DNA of 64,000 nucleotides from assembly GCF_001697225.1 (NCBI RefSeq), contig NZ_CP014671.1, positions 1,736,001 through 1,800,000 on the forward strand, given 5' to 3'. Source of the stretch: Immundisolibacter cernigliae. Its GTDB lineage: Bacteria > Pseudomonadota > Gammaproteobacteria > Immundisolibacterales > Immundisolibacteraceae. The stretch's first letter is position 1; every line of letters begins with the position of its first letter. Of the stretch, positions 34,993 to 47,122 are shown one piece after another. The position numbers and the translations under genes are program-made. The notes beneath the pieces were generated by a model. That model did not search any database, was not told where the DNA came from, and worked only from the letters and a program-made list of their open reading frames with translations.

Positions 34993-36324
34993 ATGCCAAT
35001 CCGCCTGTTGCTTGGTCTGCTGTTGTGCTGCGCCACCGGCGTGCACGCGCAGCCCGAGGCACTGCCACGCCCGGCGGCGCTGGAGCCGGCGGTGCGCTTC
35101 TGGAGCCGCGTGTTCAGCGAGGTCGATACGCGTAGCGGTTTCCTGCACGACGATCGGCACCTGAACGTCGTCTACGGGACGTTGCGCTGGTCCGGCGACC
35201 TGGAGCGCGGCGCCCGCCAGGCGATGGTCGAGCCGCAGCGCCTGGCGATCCAGAACATCCTCCTGGGTCTGGCCGATGGCGACGCCGACACCTCCGACCC
35301 CCAGGTGCGGCGGGTACGCGCGCTGTGGCAGGGCGCCTCGCCCACGCAGCTGCGCGAGGCGGCGAGCCGGGTGCGCTTTCAGCTCGGCCAGGCCGACCGC
35401 TTCGCCGCGGCGCTGCGCCGCTCCGGCACCTGGGAAGAGCACATCCGCCGCACGCTGGGCCAGTACGGCGTGCCGCAGGAAATCGGCGCCCTGCCGTACG
35501 TGGAATCGGGCTTCGATCCGCTGGCCGGCTCGCACGTCGGGGCGGCCGGCCTGTGGCAGTTCATGGCCAGCACCGGGCGGCAGTTCCTGCGCATCGACAA
35601 CTTCGTGGACGAACGCTACGACCCGCACGCGGCGACCGTGGCGGCGGCCAAGCTGCTGCGCGGCAACCACGATGCGCTGGGCACCTGGCCGCTGGCGCTG
35701 ACCGCCTACAACCACGGCCGCGCCGGCATGCGCCGGGCCGTCGACAGCATGGGCACCGACGACATTGCCACGCTGATCGAGCGCTACGACGGCCCGGCCT
35801 TCGGCTTCGCCTCGCGCAACTTCTACCCGACCTTCCTGGCGGCGCTGGAGCTGTCGTCGGCGCCGGAGCAGCACTTCGGCCCCATCGTGAAGGCGCCACC
35901 GGCACAGATCCGCGAGGTCACCTTGCCGTCCTACCTGCCCCTGCGCGCCGTCGAGCAGGGGCTGGGCGTGGACCGCACCACGCTGCGCCTGCTCAATCCG
36001 GCCCTGCGCCGCACGGTGTGGGACGAGACCGGGTTACTGCCGAAAGGCTATGACCTGCGCCTGCCGGCCGGCACTTCCAACGCCGACGCGCGCATCGCCG
36101 ACATCGGCCGTCGCTCCGGCCAGGCGGCACCGGTCCAGGAGCTTCGGCACCTTGTGCGCCGCGGCGAAACGCTGAGTGGCATCGCTGCCCGCAACGGCCT
36201 CAGCACCCGCCAGCTCGCCGCCCGCAATGGCCTGAAGCCGACCGCGCAGCTGCGTATCGGCCAGACCTTGAAATTACCGGCGCCGCCGGCACGTCTCGCC
36301 CCGACACCGCAGGCCAAGCGCTGA
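34993..36324 (+). CDS. mltD: Membrane-bound lytic transglycosylase D-like protein with LysM
   Basis: A 443-residue periplasmic lytic transglycosylase. A signal peptide (MPIRLLLGLLLCCATGVHA) is followed by an SLT domain with the catalytic Glu in YVESGFDPLAGSHVGAAGLWQFM and then NFVDERYDPHAATVAAAKLL. A LysM domain near the C-terminus (LVRRGETLSGIAARNGLSTRQLAARNG...LRIGQTL) binds peptidoglycan. It cleaves murein with formation of anhydro-muropeptides. Only one LysM is obvious, whereas E. coli MltD has two. Confidence 0.93.
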   Translation: MPIRLLLGLLLCCATGVHAQPEALPRPAALEPAVRFWSRVFSEVDTRSGFLHDDRHLNVVYGTLRWSGDLERGARQAMVEPQRLAIQNILLGLADGDADTSDPQVRRVRALWQGASPTQLREAASRVRFQLGQADRFAAALRRSGTWEEHIRRTLGQYGVPQEIGALPYVESGFDPLAGSHVGAAGLWQFMASTGRQFLRIDNFVDERYDPHAATVAAAKLLRGNHDALGTWPLALTAYNHGRAGMRRAVDSMGTDDIATLIERYDGPAFGFASRNFYPTFLAALELSSAPEQHFGPIVKAPPAQIREVTLPSYLPLRAVEQGLGVDRTTLRLLNPALRRTVWDETGLLPKGYDLRLPAGTSNADARIADIGRRSGQAAPVQELRHLVRRGETLSGIAARNGLSTRQLAARNGLKPTAQLRIGQTLKLPAPPARLAPTPQAKR

Positions 36325-36492
36325 CGCCGGACTTGCAGGGTCGCTCGCCGTCGCGCATTGCGAGGCATCAAAAAGTCCGCGATCGGCATTGAATAAGGCG
36401 TTGCCGGCGCAAGCGACTTTCGAAGCCGGACAATGGACATCCGGCATCGCGCCACGATGCCGTACCCGACCCGCAGACCGGCCCGCTCGTGA

Positions 36493-36648
36493 CTACAGGA
36501 TCCGCAGATTGCTTCCGCCAAACAGCCCGATCAGACCGATGATGATCAGATAAATGGCGACGATGTAGTTCAGCAGGCGCGGCACCATCAGGATGAGAAT
36601 GCCGGCAATCAGCGAAACGAGTGGGCCGAGACTGAGCGTCACGTTCAT
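36493..36648 (-). CDS. DUF3096 small membrane protein
   Basis: A 51-residue protein, easily missed by gene finders. It reads MNVTLSLGPLVSLIAGILIL, then MVPRLLNYIVAIYLIIIGLIGL, then GGSNLRIL: two hydrophobic spans with the PRLLNYIVA(I/L)YLI(I/L)IG(L/I)IG signature of DUF3096. Function unknown. AAGGAG six bases before the second ATG supports the start at 36648 over 36654. It is downstream of the cyclic glucan synthase on the same strand, past a hairpin, and may be a separate transcript. Confidence 0.85.
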   Translation of the reverse strand: MNVTLSLGPLVSLIAGILILMVPRLLNYIVAIYLIIIGLIGLFGGSNLRIL

Positions 36649-36675
36649 GTTCATCTCCTTGGGTCAGATTTAATG

Positions 36676-36698
36676 AACCGCTGAAGTATTCAGCGGTT
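36676..36698. terminator. Hairpin at the end of the cyclic glucan synthase gene
   Basis: Perfect 10-base arms AACCGCTGAA and TTCAGCGGTT around a 3-base loop. It overlaps the stop codon of the large gene. On the plus strand it is followed by CTTTGATT; on the minus strand by CATTAAATC. It could partly separate the glucan synthase from the DUF3096 gene. Confidence 0.65.
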
Positions 36699-39600
36699 CT
36701 TTGATTGCGCGGGTGACATCATCCTTATTTCGACGGCATGGTCCCTGCGATCGTCGACCAAGTGAATGGTTTGGTCCGGGCGTTCGACACCGTCCACCGT
36801 CATGCGCATCGCTTCGGCCTGCGCAGCGTCGCAGACGACTTCCTGCGTTACCACGACATGGTAGACCGTCTCCCGATAGCGGTAGTGAAGCTTGAAAGCC
36901 TGCCAATCGGCGGGCAGGCAGGGCGCCAGATGCAGCCTGTCGGCTTCGAGCCGCAAACCGAGCAACGATTCCATGATGAGGCGGTACATCCAGCCGGCAG
37001 AACCCGTGTACCAGCTCCAGCCGCCGCGGCCGATGTGTGGCGCGACCGCATAGACGTCGGCGGCGACGACGTAGGGCTCCACCTTGTAAGTCGCGATGGC
37101 TGCCGGCGAACGCGCATGGTTCGCCGGATTGATCATGGTCAGCAGTTCCCAGGCGCGTTGCCGATCGCCGAGTGCCGCAAACGCCATCGCCGCCCAGATG
37201 GCGCCGTGGGTGTATTGGCCGCCGTTTTCGCGCACACCGGGCACGTAGCCGCGGATGTAACCCGGATCGACGGCCGATTTGTCAAAGGGCGGATCGAGCA
37301 GCTGGACCAGTTGGCTGTCGCGGCGCACCAGGCGCTGGTCGACCGACTCCATGGCCAGCAACGAGCGGGCCGAGCTGACCGAACCGGTCGCCCCGGATTG
37401 CCCGACCTGGGACAGCACCGACCAGCTCTGCGAAATCGAGTCGATCTGGCATTCGGCGCTGCCCGCCGAGCCCAGCGGCGTGCCGTCGTCGAACCAGGCG
37501 CGGCGGTACCAGGCGCCATCCCAGGCATGTGCGTCGATGTCGTGGCGCAACTGCTGCGCCTGCGTCAGGCAAAAGTCCGCAAAGGCGGTGTCGCCATGCC
37601 CGCGCGCCAGCTCGGCAAACTGCCGCAGCACGGTGCACAGGAAGAAGCCCAGCCAGACGCTCTCGCCGCGGCCCTGCATGCCGACCAGGTTCATGCCGTC
37701 GTTCCAGTCGCCGCCGCCCATCAGCGGCAGGCCGTGCGCGCCGAAACGCAGGCCGTGGCGGATGGCGCGCACGCAGTGTTCGTACAGGCTGGCTGAATCG
37801 GGCGAGCGGCCCGGCAGATCGTAGTAGGAATCGTCCTCCGGGTTGACCGGGCGGCCCTCCAGAAAAGGCACGGGCTCGTCCAGCACGCCAGTGTCGCCGA
37901 TGCTCGCCACGTAGCGGCAGACCGCCAGCGGCAGCCACAGGTAGTCGTCCGAACAGTGGGTGCGCACGCCGCGGCCGGCCGGCGGATGCCACCAGTGCTG
38001 GACATCGCCCTGCGGGAACTGCCGGCTGGCGCACAGCAGCAGGTGTGCGCGCACCAGCGCGGGCTCGGCATGGACCAGCGCCATCGTGTCCTGCAACTGG
38101 TCGCGAAAGCCGAAGGCGCCACCGGACTGGTAATAGCCGCTGCGGGCCCAGATTCGGCAGGCGAGGGTCTGGTACAGCAGCCAGCCGTTGGCCAGCACAT
38201 TGACCGACGGGTCCGGGGTTTCCACCTGCACCGCGCCCAGGGTGTGGTTCCAGTAGTGCCAGACGGCTTCCAGTGCCGTGCGCGCCGCCGCGCCGCCGCG
38301 AAAACGCTGCACCAGCGCGGCGGCATCGTCGGCATTGCGCCCGACACCGAGCCGGAACACGATCTCGCGCTCCTGCCCGTCGGCCAGATCAAAACTCACC
38401 TGGATCGCGCCGCAGGGGTCCAGGCCCGCTCCGACCTTGCCGGACAGATGCGCGCGCCGCAGCGCGGCCGGATCGCGCAGGCTGCCGTTGCGGCCGAGAA
38501 ATTCGGTGCGATCGCCGCACAGGCGCCGCATCGGGTCATCGACGTCGAAGAAGGCCACCGGCTCGGCGAACTCGGGGTTGTAGGGGTTGCGGGCGCACAG
38601 CGCGCCGCTTTTCGGGCTGATCTCGGTGGTCACGTGCATGGCCGATTTGGCCGGCAGATCGCCCAGCACCCACTCCACGTAGCCGGTGGCCGAGAGCTTG
38701 CGCGCCCGGCCCGACAGATTGCGCAGCTTCAGCACCGAGAACTTGATCGCCGCATCGGTGGCCACGTACACCCACAGCTCCGAGCGGATGCCGTGGCTGA
38801 CGTGCTCGAACACGCTGTAGCCGAAGCCGTGCCGGGTGACGTAGGGCGCCTGCGCGCGCGCCGGCAGGGGCGTGGGCGACCAGAACTCACCGGTTTCCTC
38901 GTCGCGCAGGTAGAGCGCCTCGCCGCTGCCATCGCTCACCGGGTCGTTGTGCCAGGGCGTGAGGCGGAATTCGTGGGCGTTCTCGCTCCAGCTGTAGGCG
39001 CCGCCGCTCTCCGAGACCACGGTGCCGAAGTGGGGGTTGGCGAGCACGTTGACCCAGGGTGCCGGCGTCACCTCGCCGGGCGCGAGCGCAATGACATATT
39101 CGCGTCCGTCGGGGGTGAAGCCGCCCAGGCCATTGGCCAGGATCAGATCGCGCCGGGTGAGCGCGGGGTCGATGGGGGCGCCGCCTTCCGGCCGCGGCGC
39201 ACGGGTGGGCACAAAGCGCAGCGGGCGCGGCTCCACCGGCCCGCGCCGGCCGAGCTGTTCGGCCAGAGTACCGCGGTCGTCGGCGATCACCGCGCGCGCC
39301 ACCGCCTGGAACAGGATGCGATCCTCGGCGGAGATCTGTTCCGCCGAGCGCACGAAAATGCCGCCCGGCCGGTCGATCACGTTGGCCTCGGTGCCCGAGG
39401 CGATCAAGCCCATGATCTGGTCGTGCAGTTGCTGCCGGTAACCGGCGTGATCCTCGTTCCAGATCACCAGGTCCACCGCCAGCCCCTTCAGGCGCCAGTA
39501 GGCATGGGCCTGCACCAGTTGACGCACCAGCTCCATATTGTTTGCATCCGCGATCTGCAGCAGCACGATCGGCAGATCGCCGGAAATGGCATAGCCCCAC

Positions 39601-42600
39601 AACCCGGACTGGCCCCGGCGATTGCGAATCAGCACGGCGGGGTCGGCGCGCAGGACGTCGTCGGCATAAATGATCGCGCTCGCCAGGCGCGCATACAGCT
39701 GCGCATCGGCCTCGCTGGCATTGAGCTGACGCAGCACCACCTGGCTGTGGGTCCAACCGAGCTCGAAGACGCGGTCCGCCAGATGCCGATCCTGGTATTT
39801 GTCCACCAGGCCGAGCGCCAGGTCGCGGCTTTCGGCAACGCCGGACACGATGTCCAGGGTCACCGTCTGTTCCGGTTCGAGGGCCACGACGCGGCGGATG
39901 GCGACGATCGGGTCCAACACCGAGCCCGCGCTGCCGGACAGAGCGCCGGACTCACTCAGCGCCAGCGGCGCGGCCGGGCTGCGCGTGCGGCCGATGAAGC
40001 GCAGGCGGTCGGTCTCGAAGGACGGGGCACTCGCCTGCTCGCCGCGCACCACCATCAGGTGGAACATCCAGGGCGGCCGTTCGTCGTGGGAGCGGGGCCG
40101 GCGCGTGCACAGGATGGCGCGCCGCTCGGGCAGCAGCTCGGTCTGTACGAACAGGTTGCTGAACGCCGGATGCAGCGCGTCGGCAGCAGCCGGCGCAATC
40201 ACCACCTCGGCGTAGCTGGTCAGCTCGATGTGCCGGCGCTGGCGCGAGCGGTTGGTGATGCGCACCCGGCGCAGCTCGATATCGTCCTCGGGCGAGACCA
40301 CGATGTCGGTATGGGTTTCGATCTGCCCGCGATCCGCGCCGCTGCCGACGGCGTCGCGACGGCGAAACTCGGCGCGCCCCTCGGAGAAAATCGCCTCGAA
40401 GTGCTCCGCGCGCTTGAGAGTCGGCTGATGGGTAGTCGACCAGAACGCCCCACTGGCCACATCACGCAGGTAACAGAAGCTGCCCCAGTTGTCGCAGGTC
40501 CCATCCTCGCGCCAGCGGGTGACGGCAAGGCCCTGCCAGCGGCTGTAGCCGCCGCCCGCGTTGCTGACCATGACGTGGTAGCGGCCGTTCGAGAGCAGCT
40601 GTACCTGCGGCAGCGGTGTGTCGGCAGTGTCAAACACGCGGATCGGTATCTCCGCGGCGACCGCCGTGGAGCGCACCTCGGACAGCTGCGCCGTGTGCGG
40701 AAACAGGGCGGTAGCCTGCGGAACCCGCTCCTGGAGCAGCAGCAGCACCGCCTGGAACATCGGCTCCGACACGAAGCGCCGCTGCATCGGCCGGTCCAGC
40801 AGCAGATAGGCCAGTGCCAGCAGGCTCATGCCCTGGTGATGGGCCATGAAGGAGCGCAGCAGCGCGCTCGAATGCCCGCGCCGCTGGCGGGCCGGCGTGT
40901 GGTCGATGGCCTCGAACAAGCCGAACCGGCCCAGCGTCCCTTCGGCCGCGAGGCGCTGCAGATTCAGGCAGGCCGCCTCGGGCGCCACCATCAGCGCCAT
41001 CACCGAGGCATAGGGCGCGATCACCAGATCCTCGGCCAGGCCGCGCTTGAGTCCCAGGCCCGGCACGCCGAAGGCGCGGTACTGGTAATTGAGCTGGGCG
41101 TCGACCGTGTTGTAGCCGGATTCCGACATGCCCCAGGCCACGCCGCGCTGCTTGCCGTACTCGATCTGTCTCGCCACCGCCGCCCGGCAGGTCTGGTCGA
41201 GCAGCGTGTTCTCATAGGTCGGCATCACCAGCAGCGGCATCAGGTACTCGAACATCGAGCCGCTCCAGGACAGCAGCGTCGGTGCGCCGGTGGTGCCGGT
41301 CAGCAGGCGGCCCAGGGCGAACCAGCTATCCTGCGGCAACTGGCCCTGGGCGATGGCGACGAAGCTGCACAGGCGCGCTTCGGAGGCCAGCAGATCGTAG
41401 TAGCCCGAATCCAGCCGGCGCTCATCGACGTTGTAGCCGATGGTCAGCAGGTTGCGCGCCTTGTCGAACAGGAAGTCGTAGTCCAGGCGCGCGAATTCGC
41501 CGGCCTGCAGCGCCAGGGCTTCGATGGCGGCGATGCGCTCGCGGGCCCGCTCGCTGCCTTGCCTGACGCAGCCAAGCGCAGCAGTGAGCGCCTCGCGCTG
41601 CGCAGCGTCGGGCGCAGCGGCGATGCGCGCCGCGAGGCGCCCATCCAGGGTTGCAAGTTCGCGCAGGGTCGGGATGGCCTTGATGTCCGCCCAGGGGTCA
41701 TCGGCCACACTGTCGCAAGCGGGCGCCATGCCACCGGGCACTTCCGGCAGCGCCAGCCAGGGCGCAAGGAAAATCAGCTCGTCCAGCGCCGCCCGGCATT
41801 GCCCGGCCAGCGCCTCGGCCCAGATGCGCGCTTCGTCGTCGGGCGCAGCAGCGTCGGGCACAGCAGCGTCGGGCACAGCGTCGCCGCTGCCCTCGCGAGC
41901 GCTGGCGAGCGCAGCGGCGCCGGTCGCCAGGCGTTCGAGACTGGACCGCACTGCCACCAGGGACCCCGGCGGGGCGGCGCAGATGGAGTCCAGTTCCCTG
42001 CGTAAGCCGGCCACCTGCCGGGCGGCGGCAGCATCCATTGCGTCCGCGACAATCGCCAGCGTGTCGCGCAGGCCCTCGAACAGCCGCGCCGGCAGGATCC
42101 GGTCATCGGCCAGCGCCAGCAGGCCCGGGCGCAAGGTCAGCAGATGGCCGGCGAGGTTGCCGCTGTCGACGGACGAGATGTATCTGGGGCGCAGCGGCTG
42201 CAGGGTCCGCGTGTCATACCAATTGTAGAAGTGTCCCCGGTACCGATCGAGGCCAGCCAGCGTGCGCAGGGTATTGCCGGTGCGCAGGATCAGTTGTCCG
42301 GCCGTGAGGTAGCCGAAGTCGTAGGCGGACAGGTTGGCCAGCAGGGCGAGACCGATGTTGGTCGGCGAGGTGCGGTGCGCGACCGGCTCGGCGCGGTCGT
42401 CCTGCACATTGTCGGGCGGCAGCCAATGGTCCTCCGGGCCGACGAAGGTCTCGAAGAAGGCCCAGGTCCGCCGCGCCAGCACGCGCAGGAAGCGGGTCTG
42501 TTCGGCCGTCAGGGCCGCCTCGCGGCGCACCCGCGGGCGGCTGATCCACCAGGCGATGGCCGGTGATGCCAGCCACAGCAGCAGGATCGGTGTTGCCACG

Positions 42601-45600
42601 ATCAGTGCCGCCGGGCGGGTGGCCAGCAGCAGGCCGGCACTCGCCAGCGCGATGGCGGGGGCGATCCACATGGCGCGCACGCTGGCGGCCAGATCGCTGC
42701 CGCCCGGCCTCGCCAGCTGGCGATCGACCTCGCTGGACGGGTTCCATTCCAGCAGCCGTCGGCGCGTGACCAGCATCCGCCACAGCGTGCGGGCGATGGC
42801 GTCCAGGCTGAACGCCGCCTCATACGGCAGGCAGGCGAGCTCGAACGCAAGCTGCGCCAGGCGCCGCGACGCCGACTGCCCGATGGCGGTCAGATGTTGC
42901 CGCCACAGCACCTCGTCCGGCTTGCGGCACAGATCGAGCAGCGTGGCGCACAGCGCCGGCAGCAGCAGGATGGCGATCACCGCCAGGCTCCAGAAGCCCG
43001 GCGACCCCAGCGCCCAGCCCGACAACAACAGCAGCGTCAGGGCCGCCGGGACCAGGCTGCGGCGCAGGTTGTCCAGCAGCTTCCACTGCGACAGCGTCGA
43101 CAGCGGATTGCGCTCCCGTGGCGCGCCGAGCGGGCCGGGCACACGCCGGCGCAACCAGCCGGCCAGTTGCCAGTCGCCGCGAATCCAGCGCCGGCGGCGG
43201 CTCACATCCAGGCCGTAGCGGGCCGGATAGTCCTCGTAGAGCTGCACGTCGCTGAGCAGGCCCGAGCGCGCGTAACAGCCCTCCAGCAGGTCATGGCTCA
43301 GGATCCGGTCGTCCGGAAAGCGCCCGCCCAAGGTCTGCTCGAAGGCGTCGACGTCGTAGATGCCCTTGCCGATGAACGAGCCTTCGCCGAACAGGTCCTG
43401 GTAGACATCCGAGACGGCGCGTGTGTAGGGATCGATGCCCGCCTCGCCGCTGAACAGCTGCGCGTAGCGCGAGCGATTCGCCCCCGGCAGGCTGGCGGCC
43501 ACGCGCGGTTGCAGGATGCCGTAACCGGCCATCACCCGGCGTTTGGCCACGTCGTAGCGGGGGCGGTTCAGCGGATGCGCCATGGCGCCGACCAATTGCC
43601 GCGCCGCATCGCGCGGCAATTGGGTGTCCGTATCCAGGGTGATCACGTACTGCACGTCGCCCAACTCGGCCGTGTCCCCGACCACCAGTACAAAGGCGTC
43701 GCCGGCGCTGCCCCAGCTGGCGCCGCGCAGCAAGGCGTTCAGGTCCGCCAGCTTGCCGCGCTTGCGCTCATGGCCCATCCAGCAGCCTTCCCGCGGATTC
43801 CAGCGCCGCGGACGGTGGAACAGGAAGAACCGGTCGCCGCGAGGCTGATCGCCGTCAGATGCGTATTTCCGGTTCAGCGCCGCAATCCGCTGCCCGGCCA
43901 GTTGCAGCAGTGCTGCGTCCTCGGCAAGTGCTTCCTGCTGCGCGTCCGCAAAATCGGTCAACAGGCCGAAGTGCAGGTGTGCGTCCCGATTGGCCAGAAA
44001 CCGCACCTCGAGCGCTTCGACCAGCGCCTCGACGCCGGAGGTGCTGGTGAGCAGGGTCGGCACCACCACCAGCGTGCGCACCTGCGGCGGGATACCTTGG
44101 GAGAAGTCCATGCGGGGCAGTGGCTGCGGCGTCACCAGCAGGCTGGAGAACCAGTTCACCAGCGCCCCGGCCAACTGACTGGCCGCCAGCAGCGCCAGCA
44201 TGCCGATCGGCGCCCATGCCCAGCGGGGCAATTCGGCCATCGGCATGCCTGTCATCAGCACAGCGCTGATGAGCACCGTGAAAAGGACGATCCCGCCCAG
44301 ATGAACCAGCAGCGGCGACCGGCCGAGCGCCCTGCGCGCCGCCGCCAGCGGCGAGCGGCGCACCTGCACCCTGAGCTCCAGTTGCGCCCGGCCCTCGTCG
44401 ATCAGGTAGTAACCGACGTGCGAGGCGCGGCCATCGGCGCCGGCTGGCGTCGCCATGGCCGCGGTGCGCGCCAGCTCGATCGCCCGGCGCGCCACCTCGC
44501 CCTCGTCCACGGCGCTCCTTTTTGCCATCGCCTCGGTGGCGTGGCGATAGCGGTCGCGGGTGGCAAAATCCATTCCGCCGTAAACACCGCCCGGATCCTC
44601 CCGCAGGGTTTGCTCGACGACGCTCAGGGTCTCGACGAACTCGCGCCATTCCAGCGCACCCAGCACCCGCAGGCTGCCGATGCTGTTGCTGATGGACACC
44701 TGGTCGGCGGCCTGCTGCTGGTTCTCGGACTGCACCAGCTGGGCGATGGTCAGGCCGGCTTCCGCCAGGCGCTGTTCGATCCAGCTCAACGGCAGGGCAA
44801 GGGCCGGACCCCGTCCCTGCAGGCGGCGTGCGAGCTCGGCGACGAAGGTGCCGACCATCGGCGGATCCGAGCGCGCCATGTCGGCGACCACCAGGATCAG
44901 GCTCTTGGGATCCTGCTCGGCGGCCTGCGTCATCCGGTCCGCCCAGGCATCGGCCAGGTCGCGCTCGGCCCAGCCGGCGCCGATCCGCACCGCGATGCGG
45001 CGCAGGTTCTCGATCACGGCCAGCCGCAGCATGATCGGGATCGCCCACAACTCGCCAATGCGCAGCGCGGTGACGGTCTGGTAGGCGGCCACGAAGCGGC
45101 TGAGGCTTTGCGCGTCCACCCGGCCGTCGCCGTGGGCGATCGTTTCCAGGGCAATGTCGTACACCCGCGGATGTCCCGCCGCCGAGGCCTGGGCGAGGTG
45201 CGGAAGCTCGCGTATGTAAGCTTTGGGCAGGTGCCGCCGTGCGGTACGGATCTGTTCTTCGACCAGATGGAAGTTGTCGAGCAGCCATTCCGCGGCCGGT
45301 GTGATCTGGCGCCCCTGTGAGACCGCCGCGGTCAGCAGGTTGCACACATCGACCAGCACCGTCTCGTTGGCCGCCAGACGATCGAGCAGCCGGTCCGCTG
45401 CGCGCCCCGCCCCCAGCCGATGCGAGCGCGCCAGCACCAGGCCGTGCTCCGCCATCTGATCGGCGCTGAACAACTCCGATCGCAAGGGAGCTTCGAGACT
45501 GGCCGACGACCGGGGCCAGCCATCACGGCCCGGGGCGGTCCCCATGCGTCGCGAAAGACCAGTGAAGTTCATGCCAGTGTTCAATGCAGGGAAAGCCTTT

Positions 45601-45653
45601 GGTGAGGCGCGATCTGCATGACACATATCGCATCGAGCACGCAGGCCATCCAT
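36690..45653 (-). CDS. ndvB: Cyclic beta-1,2-glucan synthase (NdvB/ChvB-like, GT84 + GH94)
   Basis: A protein of up to 2,987 residues, close to rhizobial NdvB. Cyclic beta-1,2-glucans are made at the inner membrane and act in the periplasm in osmotic adaptation and host interaction. Membrane spans occur near residues 449-500, 860-905 and 985-1045. The glycosyltransferase between them has [13 protein letters not shown] (674-680 region) and RRWIRGDWQ (821-829). The C-terminal half is a GH94-type phosphorylase domain with [25 protein letters not shown] and [11 protein letters not shown]. The start is uncertain: MNFTGL at 45572 or the ATG at 45653. Frame is intact throughout. No ndvA-type exporter is nearby. 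Confidence 0.93.
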   Translation of the reverse strand: MDGLRARCDMCHADRASPKAFPALNTGMNFTGLSRRMGTAPGRDGWPRSSASLEAPLRSELFSADQMAEHGLVLARSHRLGAGRAADRLLDRLAANETVLVDVCNLLTAAVSQGRQITPAAEWLLDNFHLVEEQIRTARRHLPKAYIRELPHLAQASAAGHPRVYDIALETIAHGDGRVDAQSLSRFVAAYQTVTALRIGELWAIPIMLRLAVIENLRRIAVRIGAGWAERDLADAWADRMTQAAEQDPKSLILVVADMARSDPPMVGTFVAELARRLQGRGPALALPLSWIEQRLAEAGLTIAQLVQSENQQQAADQVSISNSIGSLRVLGALEWREFVETLSVVEQTLREDPGGVYGGMDFATRDRYRHATEAMAKRSAVDEGEVARRAIELARTAAMATPAGADGRASHVGYYLIDEGRAQLELRVQVRRSPLAAARRALGRSPLLVHLGGIVLFTVLISAVLMTGMPMAELPRWAWAPIGMLALLAASQLAGALVNWFSSLLVTPQPLPRMDFSQGIPPQVRTLVVVPTLLTSTSGVEALVEALEVRFLANRDAHLHFGLLTDFADAQQEALAEDAALLQLAGQRIAALNRKYASDGDQPRGDRFFLFHRPRRWNPREGCWMGHERKRGKLADLNALLRGASWGSAGDAFVLVVGDTAELGDVQYVITLDTDTQLPRDAARQLVGAMAHPLNRPRYDVAKRRVMAGYGILQPRVAASLPGANRSRYAQLFSGEAGIDPYTRAVSDVYQDLFGEGSFIGKGIYDVDAFEQTLGGRFPDDRILSHDLLEGCYARSGLLSDVQLYEDYPARYGLDVSRRRRWIRGDWQLAGWLRRRVPGPLGAPRERNPLSTLSQWKLLDNLRRSLVPAALTLLLLSGWALGSPGFWSLAVIAILLLPALCATLLDLCRKPDEVLWRQHLTAIGQSASRRLAQLAFELACLPYEAAFSLDAIARTLWRMLVTRRRLLEWNPSSEVDRQLARPGGSDLAASVRAMWIAPAIALASAGLLLATRPAALIVATPILLLWLASPAIAWWISRPRVRREAALTAEQTRFLRVLARRTWAFFETFVGPEDHWLPPDNVQDDRAEPVAHRTSPTNIGLALLANLSAYDFGYLTAGQLILRTGNTLRTLAGLDRYRGHFYNWYDTRTLQPLRPRYISSVDSGNLAGHLLTLRPGLLALADDRILPARLFEGLRDTLAIVADAMDAAAARQVAGLRRELDSICAAPPGSLVAVRSSLERLATGAAALASAREGSGDAVPDAAVPDAAAPDDEARIWAEALAGQCRAALDELIFLAPWLALPEVPGGMAPACDSVADDPWADIKAIPTLRELATLDGRLAARIAAAPDAAQREALTAALGCVRQGSERARERIAAIEALALQAGEFARLDYDFLFDKARNLLTIGYNVDERRLDSGYYDLLASEARLCSFVAIAQGQLPQDSWFALGRLLTGTTGAPTLLSWSGSMFEYLMPLLVMPTYENTLLDQTCRAAVARQIEYGKQRGVAWGMSESGYNTVDAQLNYQYRAFGVPGLGLKRGLAEDLVIAPYASVMALMVAPEAACLNLQRLAAEGTLGRFGLFEAIDHTPARQRRGHSSALLRSFMAHHQGMSLLALAYLLLDRPMQRRFVSEPMFQAVLLLLQERVPQATALFPHTAQLSEVRSTAVAAEIPIRVFDTADTPLPQVQLLSNGRYHVMVSNAGGGYSRWQGLAVTRWREDGTCDNWGSFCYLRDVASGAFWSTTHQPTLKRAEHFEAIFSEGRAEFRRRDAVGSGADRGQIETHTDIVVSPEDDIELRRVRITNRSRQRRHIELTSYAEVVIAPAAADALHPAFSNLFVQTELLPERRAILCTRRPRSHDERPPWMFHLMVVRGEQASAPSFETDRLRFIGRTRSPAAPLALSESGALSGSAGSVLDPIVAIRRVVALEPEQTVTLDIVSGVAESRDLALGLVDKYQDRHLADRVFELGWTHSQVVLRQLNASEADAQLYARLASAIIYADDVLRADPAVLIRNRRGQSGLWGYAISGDLPIVLLQIADANNMELVRQLVQAHAYWRLKGLAVDLVIWNEDHAGYRQQLHDQIMGLIASGTEANVIDRPGGIFVRSAEQISAEDRILFQAVARAVIADDRGTLAEQLGRRGPVEPRPLRFVPTRAPRPEGGAPIDPALTRRDLILANGLGGFTPDGREYVIALAPGEVTPAPWVNVLANPHFGTVVSESGGAYSWSENAHEFRLTPWHNDPVSDGSGEALYLRDEETGEFWSPTPLPARAQAPYVTRHGFGYSVFEHVSHGIRSELWVYVATDAAIKFSVLKLRNLSGRARKLSATGYVEWVLGDLPAKSAMHVTTEISPKSGALCARNPYNPEFAEPVAFFDVDDPMRRLCGDRTEFLGRNGSLRDPAALRRAHLSGKVGAGLDPCGAIQVSFDLADGQEREIVFRLGVGRNADDAAALVQRFRGGAAARTALEAVWHYWNHTLGAVQVETPDPSVNVLANGWLLYQTLACRIWARSGYYQSGGAFGFRDQLQDTMALVHAEPALVRAHLLLCASRQFPQGDVQHWWHPPAGRGVRTHCSDDYLWLPLAVCRYVASIGDTGVLDEPVPFLEGRPVNPEDDSYYDLPGRSPDSASLYEHCVRAIRHGLRFGAHGLPLMGGGDWNDGMNLVGMQGRGESVWLGFFLCTVLRQFAELARGHGDTAFADFCLTQAQQLRHDIDAHAWDGAWYRRAWFDDGTPLGSAGSAECQIDSISQSWSVLSQVGQSGATGSVSSARSLLAMESVDQRLVRRDSQLVQLLDPPFDKSAVDPGYIRGYVPGVRENGGQYTHGAIWAAMAFAALGDRQRAWELLTMINPANHARSPAAIATYKVEPYVVAADVYAVAPHIGRGGWSWYTGSAGWMYRLIMESLLGLRLEADRLHLAPCLPADWQAFKLHYRYRETVYHVVVTQEVVCDAAQAEAMRMTVDGVERPDQTIHLVDDRRDHAVEIRMMSPAQSKNR

Positions 45654-45792
45654 TCAGTGATCGCCCGCAGGGCGCTCAGCTTGCCCTCTTTTGCCGCCGC
45701 GCGCCGTGCCCTGGCGAACCTACGTTTGCCCGGCGCCTCGAAATTGCGCGGCATACGGAAAAACCGAGGCCCGCAACGTCGGGCCTGTGGAG

Positions 45793-46602
45793 TCAGCCTC
45801 GCCAGGCGTGAAAGTGTTGCACCGGGCCGTGACCGTGGCCGACATCGAGGGAATCCGCAGCGGCGATGGCGGCGGTCAGATAGGCCTTGGCGTCGGCCAC
45901 CGCCCGCGGCATCGCCAGGCCGTGGGCGAGTCCAGCCGCGATGGCCGCCGACAGCGTGCAGCCGGTGCCGTGGGTGTTCGCGGTGGGGATGCGCCGGCCG
46001 GGGAATTCGACGAACTCCCGTCCGTCGTAAAGCAGGTCGGTGCAGTCCTCGCCGGGCAGGTGCCCGCCCTTGAGCAGCACCCAGGCCGGGCCCAGCGCGT
46101 GCAGCGCGCGCGCTGCCTCGCGCATGGCCGGCAAATCCGCGGGCGGCGGGGCGTCCAGCAGGGCGCCGGCCTCCGGCAGGTTTGGCGTGATGACGGTCGC
46201 CAGCGGCAGCAGCTCGCGACGCAGGCGCTCCACGGCCGATTCGGCCAGCAGAGCGGCGCCGCTCTTGGCCACCATCACCGGGTCCAGCACGATGGCCGGC
46301 GGCCGCCAGCGGCGCAGGCAGTCGGCCACCGCGGTCACCACGTCGGCAGCGCCCAGCATGCCGAGCTTGACCGCATCGACGCGGATGTCATCGAACACGG
46401 CGTCGATCTGCGCCGCCACGAATGCCGGCGGCAACGGCTGGATGGCGCTCACGCCGCGGGTGTTCTGTGCCGTCAGACCGCTGAGCGCCGCCATGCCGTA
46501 CACGCCCAGCGCGGCGAAGGTTTTAAGGTCGGCCTGAATGCCCGCGCCGCCGGACGGGTCCGAACCGGCGATGCTCAGCACGTTGGGGATGGCGGGCGAC
46601 AT
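45793..46602 (-). CDS. thiD: Hydroxymethylpyrimidine/phosphomethylpyrimidine kinase ThiD
   Basis: A 269-residue ribokinase-fold enzyme that phosphorylates HMP and HMP-P in thiamine synthesis. It has SIAGSDPSGGAGIQADLKTF at the N-terminus, LDPVMVAKSG, ITPNLPEAGALL, and the C-terminal anion-hole/catalytic GTGCTLSAAIA. Length is standard. It is divergent from ridA. A TenA-like gene lies across ridA. Confidence 0.96.
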   Translation of the reverse strand: MSPAIPNVLSIAGSDPSGGAGIQADLKTFAALGVYGMAALSGLTAQNTRGVSAIQPLPPAFVAAQIDAVFDDIRVDAVKLGMLGAADVVTAVADCLRRWRPPAIVLDPVMVAKSGAALLAESAVERLRRELLPLATVITPNLPEAGALLDAPPPADLPAMREAARALHALGPAWVLLKGGHLPGEDCTDLLYDGREFVEFPGRRIPTANTHGTGCTLSAAIAAGLAHGLAMPRAVADAKAYLTAAIAAADSLDVGHGHGPVQHFHAWRG

Positions 46603-46710
46603 GGGGCAGGACTGGCGGGCTTACGAAGGTGGTCGCAGTATAGGACCCGCCTTTTCAGACCGGCATGGCGCCTGCGCGCCGGCCTGCACAATGACCCGAG
46701 GAGAACCACC

Positions 46711-47103
46711 ATGAACAACCGCACCGTTCCCGCGCCGCCGCATTTTGCGGACAAGTTCGGCTACTCGCAGGCGCGCCGCGTCGGTGATTTCATCGCCGTG
46801 TCCGGCACACCGGGGCGGGATGCCAGCGGCAGCGTGGTTGGCGAGGGCGATGCCTACGCGCAGGCGCGCCAGGCGCTCGAGAACGTGAAACGCAGCGTGG
46901 AGGCGCTGGGCGGGCGGCTCGACCAGGTGGTGCGCACGCGGATTTACCTGACCGACATGAGCCACATCTGGGACATCGGGCGGGCGCATCTGGAGTTTTT
47001 CGGCGGCATCGATCCGGCCACCTCGCTGGTGAAGGTGACCGGTTTTTTCGACCCGAAGATTCTGGTCGAGGTGGACTGCGACGCGGTGGTTGTCGCCGGC
47101 TGA
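46711..47103 (+). CDS. RidA family protein (YjgF/YER057c)
   Basis: A 130-residue trimeric RidA-family protein. Motifs: YSQARRVGDFIAVSGTPGRD, QALENVKRSVEALGG, VVRTRIYLTDMSHIWDIGRAHLEFFGG, and the C-terminal VEVDCDAVVV. RidA proteins hydrolyse reactive enamine/imine intermediates. The conserved Arg of the active site is present in VVRTRIYLTD. GAGGAG supports the start at 46711; longer in-frame options are not needed. Confidence 0.9.
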   Translation: MNNRTVPAPPHFADKFGYSQARRVGDFIAVSGTPGRDASGSVVGEGDAYAQARQALENVKRSVEALGGRLDQVVRTRIYLTDMSHIWDIGRAHLEFFGGIDPATSLVKVTGFFDPKILVEVDCDAVVVAG

Positions 47104-47122
47104 CGGGGACGGGCCGGGCGGC

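Noticed and set aside
37956-42005. A 1,349-codon frame (and an 808-codon one at 42894-45320) on the plus strand opposite the glucan synthase
   Set aside because: Antisense shadows of the large gene, with composition rich in Arg, Gln, His and Gly and no domain or ribosome site.
45654-45792. A plus-strand frame of about 150 codons spanning 45618-46073
   Set aside because: Arg/Ala/Gly-rich, overlaps thiD in antisense, and lacks a ribosome site or family match.
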